From Linum tenue (taxonomy: Eukaryota; Streptophyta; Magnoliopsida; Malpighiales; Linaceae), in NCBI GenBank assembly GCA_946122785.1, contig CAMGYJ010000002.1, positions 70,949,724 through 71,013,723 of the forward strand: a stretch of 64,000 nt of DNA. The letters are read 5' to 3'. The notes beneath the pieces are model-generated. The model did not search any database, was not told the origin of the DNA, and worked only from the letters and a program-made list of their open reading frames with translations. Below are positions 49,391 through 64,000 of the stretch, piece by piece (the first letter of the stretch is position 1; each line of letters opens with the position of its first letter). Both the position numbers and the translations under genes were made by a program.

Positions 49391-50906
49391 TACGACCAAG
49401 TGTAATCGTAGAATGGAAATGCATTATAGTGGGATCAAGTAATAAAAGTCAACCCAGGACCTAGATGTACTGCCTACTCCGTAAATTTCTATATATTATC
49501 TAGCGGGAAAAGTTGAGTTAAGTTTTCAAAGCAAATTAAACAAAAAGCAGAAAGCGGTTGTATTTAGGTTTAGAAGGGTCACTCAGGTTTGAGTCCCCCC
49601 TAGAACGCACTTAGGCCAAGTTGTAATTCACCTAAGTCAAGTTGATTGATGTTTAAACTGGAAAAAGTTCTCAAACTGTCTGGAGTCTCGACTAAAGTAC
49701 TCAAAACTCGCTCAGTTTGAATACCCAGCGGACGACTAACCTCCACCGACGTAAGCTAACCGAGGTAATAAGATTCAAACTTCCTCTACCGGATTCTAAA
49801 CCAGTATAGAGCGGTAAATCGACTTCTCAACTAAAGTCGCCTTTTAGCCAATGTCTATAACAAAAAATTGATGGCAGCAGAGACATATGCAATATATAAT
49901 CACAATATCGATCCATAAATTTTCTTAAATTGTTCTATGAGCTATATGTATTATATTCCTACAAGTATAAACGATCATAAACCCTTGATCACCAACAATT
50001 TCACAACGACTAACCATTGAATTGAATCGTATACCACTTGTCCTTCCAATTTGGGGTATGAGCTGGTTCCCGCCATGAAAAACAGAGGAAACACCTACAC
50101 AAGCTAAGTGGGAAATCAAAGAACAAAGATTAATAAACAAACCAAACATTGACCCATTGACTGGTGGCTTCTCTTTTTTCCCCCTTTTTGTTTGTTTATA
50201 TGCCAAACTCGATCCACTGATACTGACAGCAAGATCCACCCCCACGATTCGTCCTAACTTTCAAAATTATGAATCTTCTCCCTCCCTCTCTCTCTCTCTC
50301 ACTCACTCTGTTCTTTCCTTTTCATCGAAATCTGATGAATCGTTTAAACGTTGAAACGACGACCATATCACAAAAGGACGACCCCACCCCACCCAACCAG
50401 AACAGTATAAACTACTTATCAACAACAATCGTTCATGGCGATCTTACAGAAAAGAAAACACGTAACGTACAGCAACCATGTTGAAAAGAACACGTAAAAA
50501 AAAAAGAAAAAAGAAGAAGCTTTAGCTTAGCTGGACCAGTTGTTGTTTTTGTTGTCTCGATACGTTTTAAGATTTGGGAAAGGAACACGTAAAAAGCTGA
50601 ACGATCGATTGTCAAATGACGCCAGCAGCAAGTGATCATGGATTCGATCTCCCAGCTGCTGCCAGCCACTGTCCTTTCCATATCTTTGACGAAATAAGTT
50701 GGCCAAATTTTTTCACACCCATCCGCCATTTACAGAGAGAGCAAATCAGATTCGTGCCTCTCTCACGTTATGATGAAAATGGAGTTTGATCGATCAGTTC
50801 CATCATTCTCAATAACATCGTACGCTTTATGACAGGGGGGGAAAAGAGCTGTGCCTTATTGTACTTTCACTAACTAATATTCCGGGCTACCTACCTACCT
50901 ATATAG
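49391..50906. other. no gene seen
   Basis: AT-rich spacer. Two minus-strand open frames of about 100 codons (49925-50245, 50433-50729) show no family motif. Confidence 0.4.
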
Positions 50907-51262
50907 GGGTCGTTTGCTTGTGGGATTTGGGTGATGGATTTGGAACCCAAATCCCAATCATCATGGAGTTGACATAAATCCTTTGTTTGTTGAGAGATAC
51001 AAATCCGTGGGGTCCACGGATTTGGACCCCTTTTTATGATCCAAATCCGTGGACCCCACGGATTTGTAAATCCCACATTTCATTTGGGATTTGACAATAG
51101 AAGGAAAAGATGTGAGACAAATCCATTACAAATTCATGATAAAAAATCAACTAAACAAACAATGTACTCTTCCTAATCCATGATGCAACAAATCCATCAT
51201 AAATCCAAAGGTTTTTAAAACTCAAAACCTTCATTTTCAAATCCAACAAGCAAACGAGCCCA
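50907..51262. mobile_element. MITE with inner 26-bp perfect palindrome
   Basis: The ends gggtcgtttgcttgtgggat and (reverse complement of the right end) gggctcgtttgcttgttgga form an imperfect terminal inverted repeat. Both sides carry the short word atag, a possible 3-4 bp target duplication as in PIF/Harbinger elements. Inside, 51000-51025 and 51041-51066 are perfect inverted copies of each other with a 15-nt loop. Confidence 0.7.
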
Positions 51263-51300
51263 TAGTTTCGGACATAGTTTCATCTATGAGAAATTTTATA

Positions 51301-51581
51301 ATGCTATATAGTATTGGTGCTATAGGTTTTTGCCTTTATGGTACAACTCAAAATTGTACATTTACGTTATGGTACAACTTCAGATTGTACCTATACTTTT
51401 TGTACAAATTCTTTTATGGTACAACTTGAACTTGTACCTTATGTGATGGTACAACTTCAAGTTGTAAAGTTGTACCATAACATAATGGTACAAATTGCTT
51501 TATGGTACAATCTAAACTTATACATTTCATGTTATGGTACAACTTTGAGTTGTACATTAAAGCACCAATGCTATATAGCAT
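51301..51581. mobile_element. MITE-like element made of an array of GTAC palindromes
   Basis: Terminal inverted repeats of 21 bp (51301-51321 and 51561-51581) match at 20 positions (core gctatatag-attggtgct). The 240 bp between hold seven atggtaca- units, most of which are themselves small hairpins such as ggtacaacttgaacttgtac. Spacers of 8-16 bp separate them. No coding capacity. Target duplication not clear. Confidence 0.75.
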
Positions 51582-53138
51582 AGTAGAAGTGCTCATCATC
51601 TATATGGTTTCAAATGATCAAATCTTAGGTTAAAGTTTGTAAATCTGCTTCTATCCTTGAACAAGTGAAGTAAGAGGTATAGTTGGATAGCAGCGGCGGA
51701 TCTAGGAGACTGGGACATAGTAGCAGTGACAGACCCATTTTAGTTCGGGAAGAAAATGGTTAAATTAGTTACAATATTTAATTGATATAGAAAATCAGGG
51801 GCGTCGAATTGAGAATAGCTGATGGGAAATTAGGTCTTGTACATGTTCAAATCTTGTCGACATTATTTCTTAAGCATACGGTGTTCAGATTTGTACAAAC
51901 TTTAAGTCCGTATAATTAAGCTGACTTTCTTCTGAGGGAGCGTGCTAGTAAATGGTATAAGATATATTATTGAACTTCTCTCAATAACTCGAGTTATTAA
52001 TATTAAACGGTTCTTGAAAAAGAACATCATTCGGAAAGCGAACAACTAACTAAATATCATGGATTATTGTTTGGTGTAAGATTCATTATTAAACTTCTCT
52101 CAACAACTTGAGTCATTGATACTAAATGGTTCTTGACAAAGAACATCATTCGTAATAGAACGACTAACTAAATTATTAATAATTGTTTGGTACCTAGAGT
52201 GATATTCTTGATAGTTTCGACTACTAATGTATTTTAATTTACCAAAAAGATTTTAAATAAATATTATATCAAGACAAGAATTATTAGAAATTAAAAAAAC
52301 TATTTTATCATGTGTATTTTTCTCCTAAGTGGACCCACCATAGACGAAATCCAGGCTATGCCACTGCATAGTAGAATACTGGGTCGCATTTCATTGAAAA
52401 ATTAGATACCGTAAAAAAAATAACAATATTTTTTTTACAATGTCAATTGTACACGATGGTATTTTAATTTAGAGAATTCATCAGTAATGGAGTCTACATC
52501 AATACCAATAGCATACTCGCTTTCAAATAAAGTAGTTAAGCAATTGATGAGAAATTCAACGCTCATTTTGTTGGCCAAATCCGTTTTCACATGTTTCATT
52601 GTTGACAAGGTTATCTTCGTAGTAGCCGTTGAAATGGGCAACGTTAACACTAGACAAAACAATCAAGTAATCAATTTATATTGTGTGTCCATCCCTATTT
52701 CCACCGACTGCTCTAGTAATTTTTCAAGGGAACACACCTCATATTTCTTTTAGTCTTTTACGTTTTAGATTTTTAGGTTTCATTGTTTATTTTTTTAGAC
52801 GAAAATCATTGAGGCTAGAATTTATAGACTAAATTTAGAGTAGCGATCTTAACATATTCATCAGAACTATTTTTCTAGTTACACACAATCCTATTATAAA
52901 ATAACATTGGGTCAAATATCTAAAATCAAAAAAATTCATAAAGCCTATACTAGCTCCAGACCCTGAGTAGGGTTGGGCCGTGACCCGGGGTGACCACCCC
53001 CTGGATCTGTCACTGTGATCTGATCGAGATCCAACAGAAGTATCATCGATTTATGCTGGTTTATCAACATAATATGTATAATTGTTTTCAAAACATAAAT
53101 AGAAATCGTATATTAAAATCACAAAAAGTATTTTTACA
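51582..53138. other. spacer with direct repeats
   Basis: 51952-52070 and 52072-52190 are two diverged tandem copies of about 118 bp (shared ttaaacttctctcaa, ggttcttgaca, aagaacatcattcg). 52918-53015 is the partner of the repeat at 49056. No gene supported. Confidence 0.5.
51952..52190. repeat. tandem pair of about 118-bp units
   Basis: Two consecutive, clearly related copies with scattered substitutions, seen directly in an AT-rich spacer. Confidence 0.75.
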
Positions 53139-53803
53139 TAGGGGTGGGCAATGGGAGGGTTGGATGGGTTTTCGTTTCAAATTGACCCACCCGTTTACTA
53201 GCGAGTTGGAATAATTGTGACCCGCAATCCACCCACATTCTTTTGCGGGGCGGGTTGGATGAGTGGCGGATGAGTGCGGTTGGGTCGTGGGTTAACCCGC
53301 AAAAGCAATTCTCCAACTAGTCATTAAGAAAGTTGACTAACATTTATAATAAGTTCATGGTACATTAGTAAGACTATATCAATTTAAACACTTATCACTC
53401 TGTTTCAAGTGATTCCATGTAGTATTTGCATAAAAAATTTACTACTCTATCAACCAATTGTGTAGAGAAAACTTACGCATTTCGTGATTTTGATAAAATT
53501 AATAATTTAAAATTTTTCATCCTAATATTTAATGGATAATAACAATAATTTACAATCAAATATCTAATGAATATTACACAACACAATAATATAGTAGTAG
53601 TCAAAACAACACTTTTTCATGTGAAAATAGGATGCAGATCATTCGGGTGACCCGCAATCCACCCACCACCACCACCATAAGTGCGGGTGTGAAATTTATC
53701 AATTCACAATCCACCCACATCAATCACACACTACTTGCGGGTCGGTTATTTGTGGGTGGATCAATATCAATCCACGAATTAATCACCCACGTGCCCTCCC
53801 CTA
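53139..53803. mobile_element. hAT-type MITE
   Basis: A 665-bp element with ends taggggtgggca and tgccctccccta, 12-bp inverted repeats with one mismatch. It is flanked by tttttaca (53131-53138) and gttttaca (53804-53811), an 8-bp target duplication with one change. The ends and ACCC/GGGT-rich interior match the type at 14851-15599. Confidence 0.75.
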
Positions 53804-53919
53804 GTTTTACAACGTTTTAGTGAAATTTACACTTGTGCACCGAAACGTAAAGTCTATTGGAATGATAATACACTATAAAATAAGAAGTAACTAAATAACA
53901 AAACATATTCATATGAATA

Positions 53920-53920
<1 letters not shown>

Positions 53921-53968
<48 letters not shown>

Positions 53969-53981
53969 GTAGTAGTAGTAG
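53921..53981. repeat. (AAT)n(AGT)n compound microsatellite
   Basis: About 16 AAT units followed by five AGT units; long and pure, so likely polymorphic. Confidence 0.95.
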
Positions 53982-58082
<4,101 letters not shown>

Positions 58083-58569
58083 TTAATTGACGTATATAGA
58101 ATAGAAGATATAATAATTTAATTTAATTTCTGATAGCTACTGAGAGAGAGAGAGAGAGTTATGGGAGATGGGGCATGGGGGGAATATTTGATTGATGGGA
58201 AGTTAGATTTCACAGAAAGTGAATTTGTATCTCCTCCTCCTTTCTCTCTTGGCTAGACTTTGTTTATTATTTTTATCTAGTCTTCATCTAGTGGAATTTT
58301 GTTGAGTTTGGTAGTGTTGTGATTAGATTTAATTATCTCAGATGTGATGATATGATATGATCAATGTACATAAATGTTTCGGTTCGTAATGTTTTCATTA
58401 ATATTATGTATGGTGATCAGCTCCCGTAGAAAAATTAATGGATATGACTGGTTTTCATTGATTTACTTCATGATTTCCTAATTTTCTATTAAATATTGGA
58501 CAAGCGTTGCTTTGTCCCTGAAGGACTTCATAATTTGGCTTGTACATTTGTTAGTTGCACCTCCCTCTC

Positions 58570-59390
58570 CTTGTTTGTAAGCCGGTAAGAACCACTTACT
58601 ACCCTTGCCTCTATCGTCTTCACTTTCTTTCACACGCCCGTTATGAGGTCTTTTATGCACAAGATCTTTCTCTGAGTTGGAAGCGTGGGAGTTTATCAAG
58701 GATTGTGATAGTTGATAGAGATAAAACTCCAGATCCTGATGGTTTCACTTTGAATTCTTACAAGGCTTGTTGGAGAATCATCAAACATGATATCATGGAG
58801 CCCTTTGAAGAAATTTCATAGCACGGAAATTCTTCCACAATGTGTGGCACATTTTTTTCATTTGTTTGCGTGAAACAGGATGCAGTGGAAGAACTTAGCG
58901 ACTTGAGGATAACCTTGTTGGGAGGTTTTAACAAGTTTATCATGACCAAGATTCTTAGGATATGCCGAGGATTGTGATGTCAAAGATCATCTCTAGTAAT
59001 CAAAGTGTTGATGTTCTTAGCAAGCAAATTCATGAAGGGTCTTTAATAGCTAATGGAATTATTGACAAGAGGAGATGAGTAGTAAACCATGTTTAGTGAT
59101 TAAGTTAGATATCGAAAAATCATTCGATAATGTTCACTGGGATAGTCTTATCTTTGGCATCTAAGTCTTTGGAGTTTTCTAATAGTTTGATCAAGTGGAT
59201 TAAGGGATGTGTCTCATCACCTATGCTATCTTTGCTTGTTAATGGCGAAACCACATGTTTTTTTCCTTCTAAGAGGGCTAAAGGAAGGAGATCCGGGAGT
59301 GATGGATGTCGAATCAATGAATTCCCACCCCTCTTATCCCAACGACTTCACAGATTTGGGGGGTGAAGAGGTGCTTTGCTTGGTGAAGGC
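58570..59390 (+). pseudogene. LINE reverse-transcriptase fragment
   Basis: Conceptual translation across several frames gives consecutive RT blocks of an L1-type plant LINE: DKTPDPDGFTLNSYKACW (family: DKAPGPDGF), VEELSDLRITLLGG, then SLIANGIIDKRR and LVIKLDIEKSFDNVHWDSL (family: KLDIEKAYDHVNW), and LVNGETTCFFPSKRA near 59240-59275 (family: VLVNGxPxGFFxSxRGL). Many frameshifts and stops show it is dead. It starts about 0.5 kb downstream of CKX. No poly-A tail or target duplication identified. Confidence 0.85.
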
Positions 59391-61020
59391 AGTTGATTGT
59401 TACTGAATGTCTTAATGAGGTTTCTTGCTAGTTCTGTGGTTGTAGAGCAGAGAGGGGGAGAAATCGGCTCGCCCTGGACGATAATTATTCAGGATTACAA
59501 AATATTTTGTAGAAACCTGCGCACCTCGAAACCACGAGCATCGCATGTGTTCCTTTTTGGAAAAAACTCACGTATGCCCAGTGTCATATTCTCGCAAACC
59601 TTTTTCTCCCGCGTGTTGTCCAACACAGTTCGAATTTGCTTACCAATTAGCTAGATTCCTCTTCTTTTTTCTCTTACTAAAATGTTTAAATCTCGAGGCA
59701 AACATCATTCTCTATCCAAAATACCTAAGACGAGGAATGACCAATAAACAAAGACAAGCTATTTTATCATGAATGTAGACTCATTTTGGGGGAAGAACAA
59801 GTCTAGCTGGAGGATGAGATAGGCATTATTGCCAATTTGCAGCTATAGCATGGATCAATAGTAACTTCCATTGTAGATGAATGATAATGAATGAAAATGG
59901 GGCCAAGTCGAAATCGCAGCTTGATTCAGAATGTTTGCAACTTTGGTTGCAGCTTGCGGGCATCCGGGAGACACAACTCCGACATTTTTGACCTTTTTCA
60001 CAGCCCTCCTCTGCCCCAAGTTTAATTCCCCCTAATCATATCTTTTTAACGCTTAGCTAGCTAGCTAGCTAGGATCAATCATCAATTATTGTATCCAACT
60101 CTACATGTAATTAATTAGTTAATTAAGTGGGGTTGTTAGCTTAGAGATCACTTTTAATCTGTCTCTAAATCCTCCCAACGCCAATTATTTCAATTGTCAC
60201 AGAACCGTGGCTAGGTTGTTTTGACATGAGGTGCATGTGATTATGATGATCTAAATATTTAAGCATGGTACTAGAATATTGATCATTAACCCTGCTGGGC
60301 TACTTTATAGCTAGCTCTCGATTGGTTCATTCTCCACAAAACCAAACGTTGTCATGTCTATAGAAGTTATCATTTTTTATTTTCAAGAAAAGAAGTTTTT
60401 GTTTAAGAAAAGAGGTTGCTACAAAGTGTACATAATTAAATTAAATTAAATTAAAACCTTGAAAGAACAAGTTTCAAAACACTATTTTTTAGAGTCATGA
60501 AAAAGAGTGTCATTTTTGTTATTTCGTGAAAGTTTGAAGGGCTATTTGTAAAATGCTTGCGTTATGGTTTTATCTGCTTCTTTGTTTTTTCATTTTTATT
60601 TTATTACTATTCTCACACCCAAAAAAAGAAAGCGCAATCTATCCGGTCAAAGCGGGTTGAACCTGTTGCTGGCAAAGTTTTGGGAGGGGATCGAGTTTTA
60701 CCTGTGTTGATGAGTTTTATCTGCATTTTTCTTTTTTGTTGAGAATGAAGTGATTTTCCCTAGTGGAGCGGCTAATGTTATACATCCTGGTCATTGGTTA
60801 AATCCCCATTAGTGTATCGGTTTTACATATTTTTTGTGGAAGTTTTAACAATTTATCTCATCTTTTAACTTTTATTTTGAGTTATTAGTTATAGTCCAAC
60901 TGCAAAATTAATTTAATTCCTTAACTTTATTTTTTTTATTTTTTAATTAAATTATTTAACTTACAATTGATATGTTTTAGCGATAAGATCTAGGATCATT
61001 TTGTAAGGTAAGCATTCGAA
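59391..61020. other. AT-rich spacer, no gene seen
   Basis: Contains an (AGCT)n tract near 60055-60072 and otherwise unremarkable AT-rich DNA. Confidence 0.5.
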
Positions 61021-61068
61021 AGAGGGAATTTTTAGTGGAGCGGTGAAATGCGTAGAGATCCGAAAGAA
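61021..61068 (+). other. plastid-type 16S rRNA fragment (probable NUPT)
   Basis: agtggagcggtgaaatgcgt and agagatccgaaagaa follow one another with agagggaatt just before. This is the conserved core of bacterial/plastid 16S rRNA (the GGTGAAATGCGTAGAGAT helix) with a few changes. The match spans only about 48 bp and is flanked by unrelated nuclear DNA, so it is a relic and not an rRNA gene. Confidence 0.8.
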
Positions 61069-61589
61069 AAAATTATTACCCCAACTAAGGAAGAGATCTT
61101 GACGGAATTACCACATATATGAAATTGAGCACACTCTTGCTTTTTCACAAACCTCGTGTGGGGCAAATAGTTTTCATTTTCCAACGTTAGCACCTCCTCC
61201 TGTCAGACTCCACATGAATTTCTAAGGTAAACCCAAACCGTTGACCAGAAAAGCGTTAATTTTGAGCCCCCAAGCACTAGCGCAATGGTGTATATGGGCG
61301 CTTGCGCGTGCTTGGAATGACCCGTTAGATTTCATGGCGTGTTGTGCCATCCATTTTTCATATTTGTTAGGTTCGACCTGGGCCCGGGCACGATTTGAAT
61401 TGTGTTGCCTACTTTTTGCTCGTGTCATTCTCATATTTTATTTTTATTTTCATTAATAAGCAGGTTTATTCATCACGAAACGACGACATTAAGCCACCCT
61501 AACTGGCACCAAACACTACTATAGTTCAAAACACACCACACAACTTTACAACTGCACAAATCATAACCGTACAACTGACTTATACTATA

Positions 61590-62190
61590 CAACTAATATC
61601 ACTATAAGAAACACATGCAACAACCTGAGTACAACTTGCTTTCAACAGATCTTGAAGTTTCATAAGAAACTGAGCTTCACTGAGTTTACTTTCAACATTT
61701 AATCTTCGACATCTCTTAAAGCAAAGCTCAATAACTACAATCATCCATAATAATCTTCCTCGATTATAACTTGGGTTATCATTCTTGAACATAGTAACTG
61801 CCACAACTAGAGAAGCAGACCAATGTCTTGCTGATAAACTTGGAGATTTAAACACTGCTTGGAGAATACTAGTGGAGAAAGAGCAAGAGAAGAAAAGATG
61901 ATCTAGAAACTCGGTTATTGAGCCGATAATGTCTAACCCAGGTTGCCCAGAGATAAGAGAAGTTTGAACAGGTAGCCCAAAGATGGCGAATGAGGCAAAC
62001 AACATTCCTGCTTTTGACATCCCTAAACCCTAACCACCCTCTTTCTTTGGCAAAGCCACATATCTCCAAATCACCTTAGTTTTTCCCCCTTCATCCTCAG
62101 CACTCCATAAAAAGTCAGAGCAAATCTTTTCCACCATCTTAATCACTTTCACAGACAGATGTATAATACTCATCCAGTATCGAGGGAGCC
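61590..62190 (-). pseudogene. LINE C-terminal fragment (post-RT and zf-RVT region)
   Basis: Minus-strand reading gives VEKICSDFLWSAEDEGGKTK and VIWRYVALPKKEGG (about 62130-62030), then in a shifted frame GWLGFRDVKSRNVVCLIRHLW, and then EFLDHLFFSCSFS (about 61915-61880), the zf-RVT signature. Frameshifts occur between these blocks. Typical plant L1-like ORF2, decayed. Confidence 0.85.
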
Positions 62191-62978
62191 ATATTCATGT
62201 TTAATGAAAAGAAAGAAAATAAAAATAAAATGAAAAAGAAGGAGAAAATTGGACGGAGATTGAAAGTATTAATGGAGAATGTTTGAGAAATTTAACAAAT
62301 ATGATTTGGCATCCACATGTTTTATTAATTCTTCGATCAATTTTATTTATGGTAGTAATTATATCAAATATTTTTATGATTATTTCTAACAACAATAAAT
62401 AAATACTTTTATAGTTGTATTTTGTAATATTTGAATTCATAATTATCTTTATATTTATTTTCTAAAAAAATAAGTACTTTTGTGTCATGTCGTGCTTATA
62501 CTCAATAGAGTCTCAAAAAAATTAGACCAAACATGACCTATAAATTATTCGTGTTCGTGTCAGGCTAGCCCATATATTTTGTTCCCATGCTCGTTCTCGT
62601 TTTCATGTCGTGCTTTAACCGCGTTGTGTCGTGCTAGCCCATTGACGGCTTGACAAGGTACCCAGGTACACGCGAGAGACCTGCAAAACCCAAGAAAAGA
62701 AGGAGACCAGATCCACCATGATGAAGTAGAAGAAGACTGACAAGCTTCAGGAAGATGCTACCCCGCCTTCTTGATCCATAAACTTCATTTCGGCATCTAT
62801 GACGAGTAGGTTACGTTTTTGCCTTCTGAAAGGAGGTCAGAAGAAGCAAACTGAAAAAAGAAACCAGACATCAGTGAGATGGGCAGAGGAAGCCTCATCA
62901 TCAAAAAGAAAAATAAAAGTTGAGGATTGCCACTGGTCGCCGAATTGTAGCCGGTGATAGCCTTCAGACTATCGCAGC

Positions 62979-63160
62979 GGTTGAGGGAGAAATTGTCACT
63001 CATTCCACGTTGGAAGACACGTCCAAGGAAGAAGGGAGTAGTTTTTTTTTTGGGGGGATTTATCCAACAGACGGTTTTCTAAGAAAGTTATCTTCCCACA
63101 ACCATAAATAAGAGGGGTGATCAATAGAGACAAATGTTCCCAAAATCACACAAGTGACAA
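62979..63160 (+). repeat. LTR-like repeat, copy 2
   Basis: Partner of 49211-49390 with the same order of conserved words, including cataaataagagggg. Strongly diverged, so old. The stretch before it (62690-62980) may belong to the same element but I cannot read a protein from it. Confidence 0.55.
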
Positions 63161-64000
63161 CTACATCAAGTTTTTATCTTTTCTCTGTCAATGTAGTCAT
63201 AGACTCATAGTCATAGTCTGGTGCTCTTGCTGAACCTACATAGATAGAAGTATGAGTAATTTAATTTAGTCTCATTCCCGAAAAACTTCAATCAAACACA
63301 CTCGTTCAAATTTTATTTAAATATGTGTGAGCCATATCTTAGAAATTATTATCCATAGAGGTTAATGTGCATTAATTTCAATTCAATGCAAATAATTTTT
63401 CCCACTAAAAAACAGATGCAATGCAAACACTGCACAAGAAAAACTGCAATTTCGGAGGAACTTTCCTTGCTCAAAGCCATTTCCAGTTTGCCACGAAAGA
63501 CACGATTCCTGTAGAAGTCAAGATTATGTAATCACAGAAGGGATCTCCCAAAGATTTGATTATTAGTTTTGGCGATTCCTTCATTTCCTTTTTCAGGAGT
63601 CAAGATTATGTAATAAAGATTCTGTAGGAGTCAAGATTACGTAAAATCACAGAAAACTTCCATTAGTGTAGTATGAGATACATTCGTAATCCAAATCACT
63701 ATTCCAAAAGTTTGGAGGTTAATGTCATTAATCACAATAGATCCAATATAGCTAGCTATAATTGGGCAAGTAGCTAATCGTTTGAAAATTCTAGGCATGA
63801 GATCTTTCATATATATATATATATATATATTGTCTCCAATCCTTTGAAAATTCCACCAAATTTTTTTTTTCCCACTTTTCTTTTTACCATCTTCTCACTT
63901 TCTCTACTGAATTAAACATCGGCTCAAGCTCTTTTATTTTGACACCCTTCAAGACGAAATGCATCCCCTCCAGTCAAAGTTACGGTCCTAGCTAGCTAGG
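63161..64000. other. AT-rich spacer to window end
   Basis: Three nearby copies of gtcaagattaygtaa (63518, 63600, 63634) and an (AT)n run at 63809-63831. No gene seen. Confidence 0.55.

Noticed and set aside
51330..51560. Regularly spaced repeats resembling a CRISPR array
   Set aside because: Units are palindromic, unevenly spaced, framed by terminal inverted repeats and sit in plant nuclear DNA; a MITE explains them.

Overview
The window is nuclear DNA from a flowering plant, most likely a rosid eudicot. The evidence is GT-AG spliced genes with short exons and introns, plant-only families (IQM, DUF3511, cytokinin dehydrogenase), and AT-rich intergenic DNA full of plant-type transposon remnants. 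The 16-exon DGAT1 layout fits dicots. I considered Linum/Malpighiales from the general look of the proteins, but I cannot establish the species.

Six intact-looking protein genes can be rebuilt exon by exon with frame-consistent junctions: an IQM calmodulin-binding protein (+, 10951-13278), a casein kinase I-like kinase (+, 16822-21020), a single-exon DUF3511 protein (-, 22884-23285), diacylglycerol O-acyltransferase 1 (-, 25672-31648, 16 exons), eIF4A (-, 36273-38159, 4 coding exons) and a secreted-type cytokinin dehydrogenase (+, 55225-58082, 5 exons). Two further loci are damaged. One is a THO6-like WD40 gene (-, 42099-46024) with a frameshift, a nonsense codon, a missing exon and an internal deletion. 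The other is the C-terminal half of an ELO-type fatty-acid elongase (-, about 40631-41128) that lacks the histidine box. The genes do not form a pathway; this is an ordinary plant gene neighbourhood. DGAT1 (triacylglycerol synthesis) and CKX (cytokinin breakdown) are the enzymes of main metabolic interest.

Layout: 1-10.7 kb is mostly repeats (hAT transposase fragment, Helitron-type end, SINE-like pieces, a hAT MITE with 8-bp target duplication). 10.9-13.3 kb is IQM. 14.1-15.7 kb is a TRIM-like LTR element plus an inverted solo LTR that was itself split by a hAT MITE. 16.8-21.0 kb is the CK1-like kinase, 21.8-22.1 kb a MITE, 22.9-23.3 kb DUF3511, 25.7-31.6 kb DGAT1 with a nearly perfect 408-bp tandem duplication in one intron. 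34.4-35.3 kb holds a Helitron-type end and a 5'-truncated LINE with a 17-bp target duplication. 36.3-38.2 kb is eIF4A. 38.9-41.6 kb is a 2.66-kb block bounded by another 17-bp duplication, with a LINE tail at one end and the ELO fragment at the other. 42.1-46.0 kb is the THO6 relic. 46-55 kb is gene-poor repeat DNA with three MITE-like elements, one an array of small palindromes. 55.2-58.1 kb is CKX, and 58.5-64 kb holds LINE remnants and a short plastid 16S rRNA-like piece.

I found no clearly new biological system. The best leads are the probably chimeric retro-insertion at 38.9-41.6 kb, the palindrome-array MITE at 51.3 kb, the nested insertions at 14.7-15.7 kb, the decaying THO6 copy, and the changed FAD-attachment motif in CKX.
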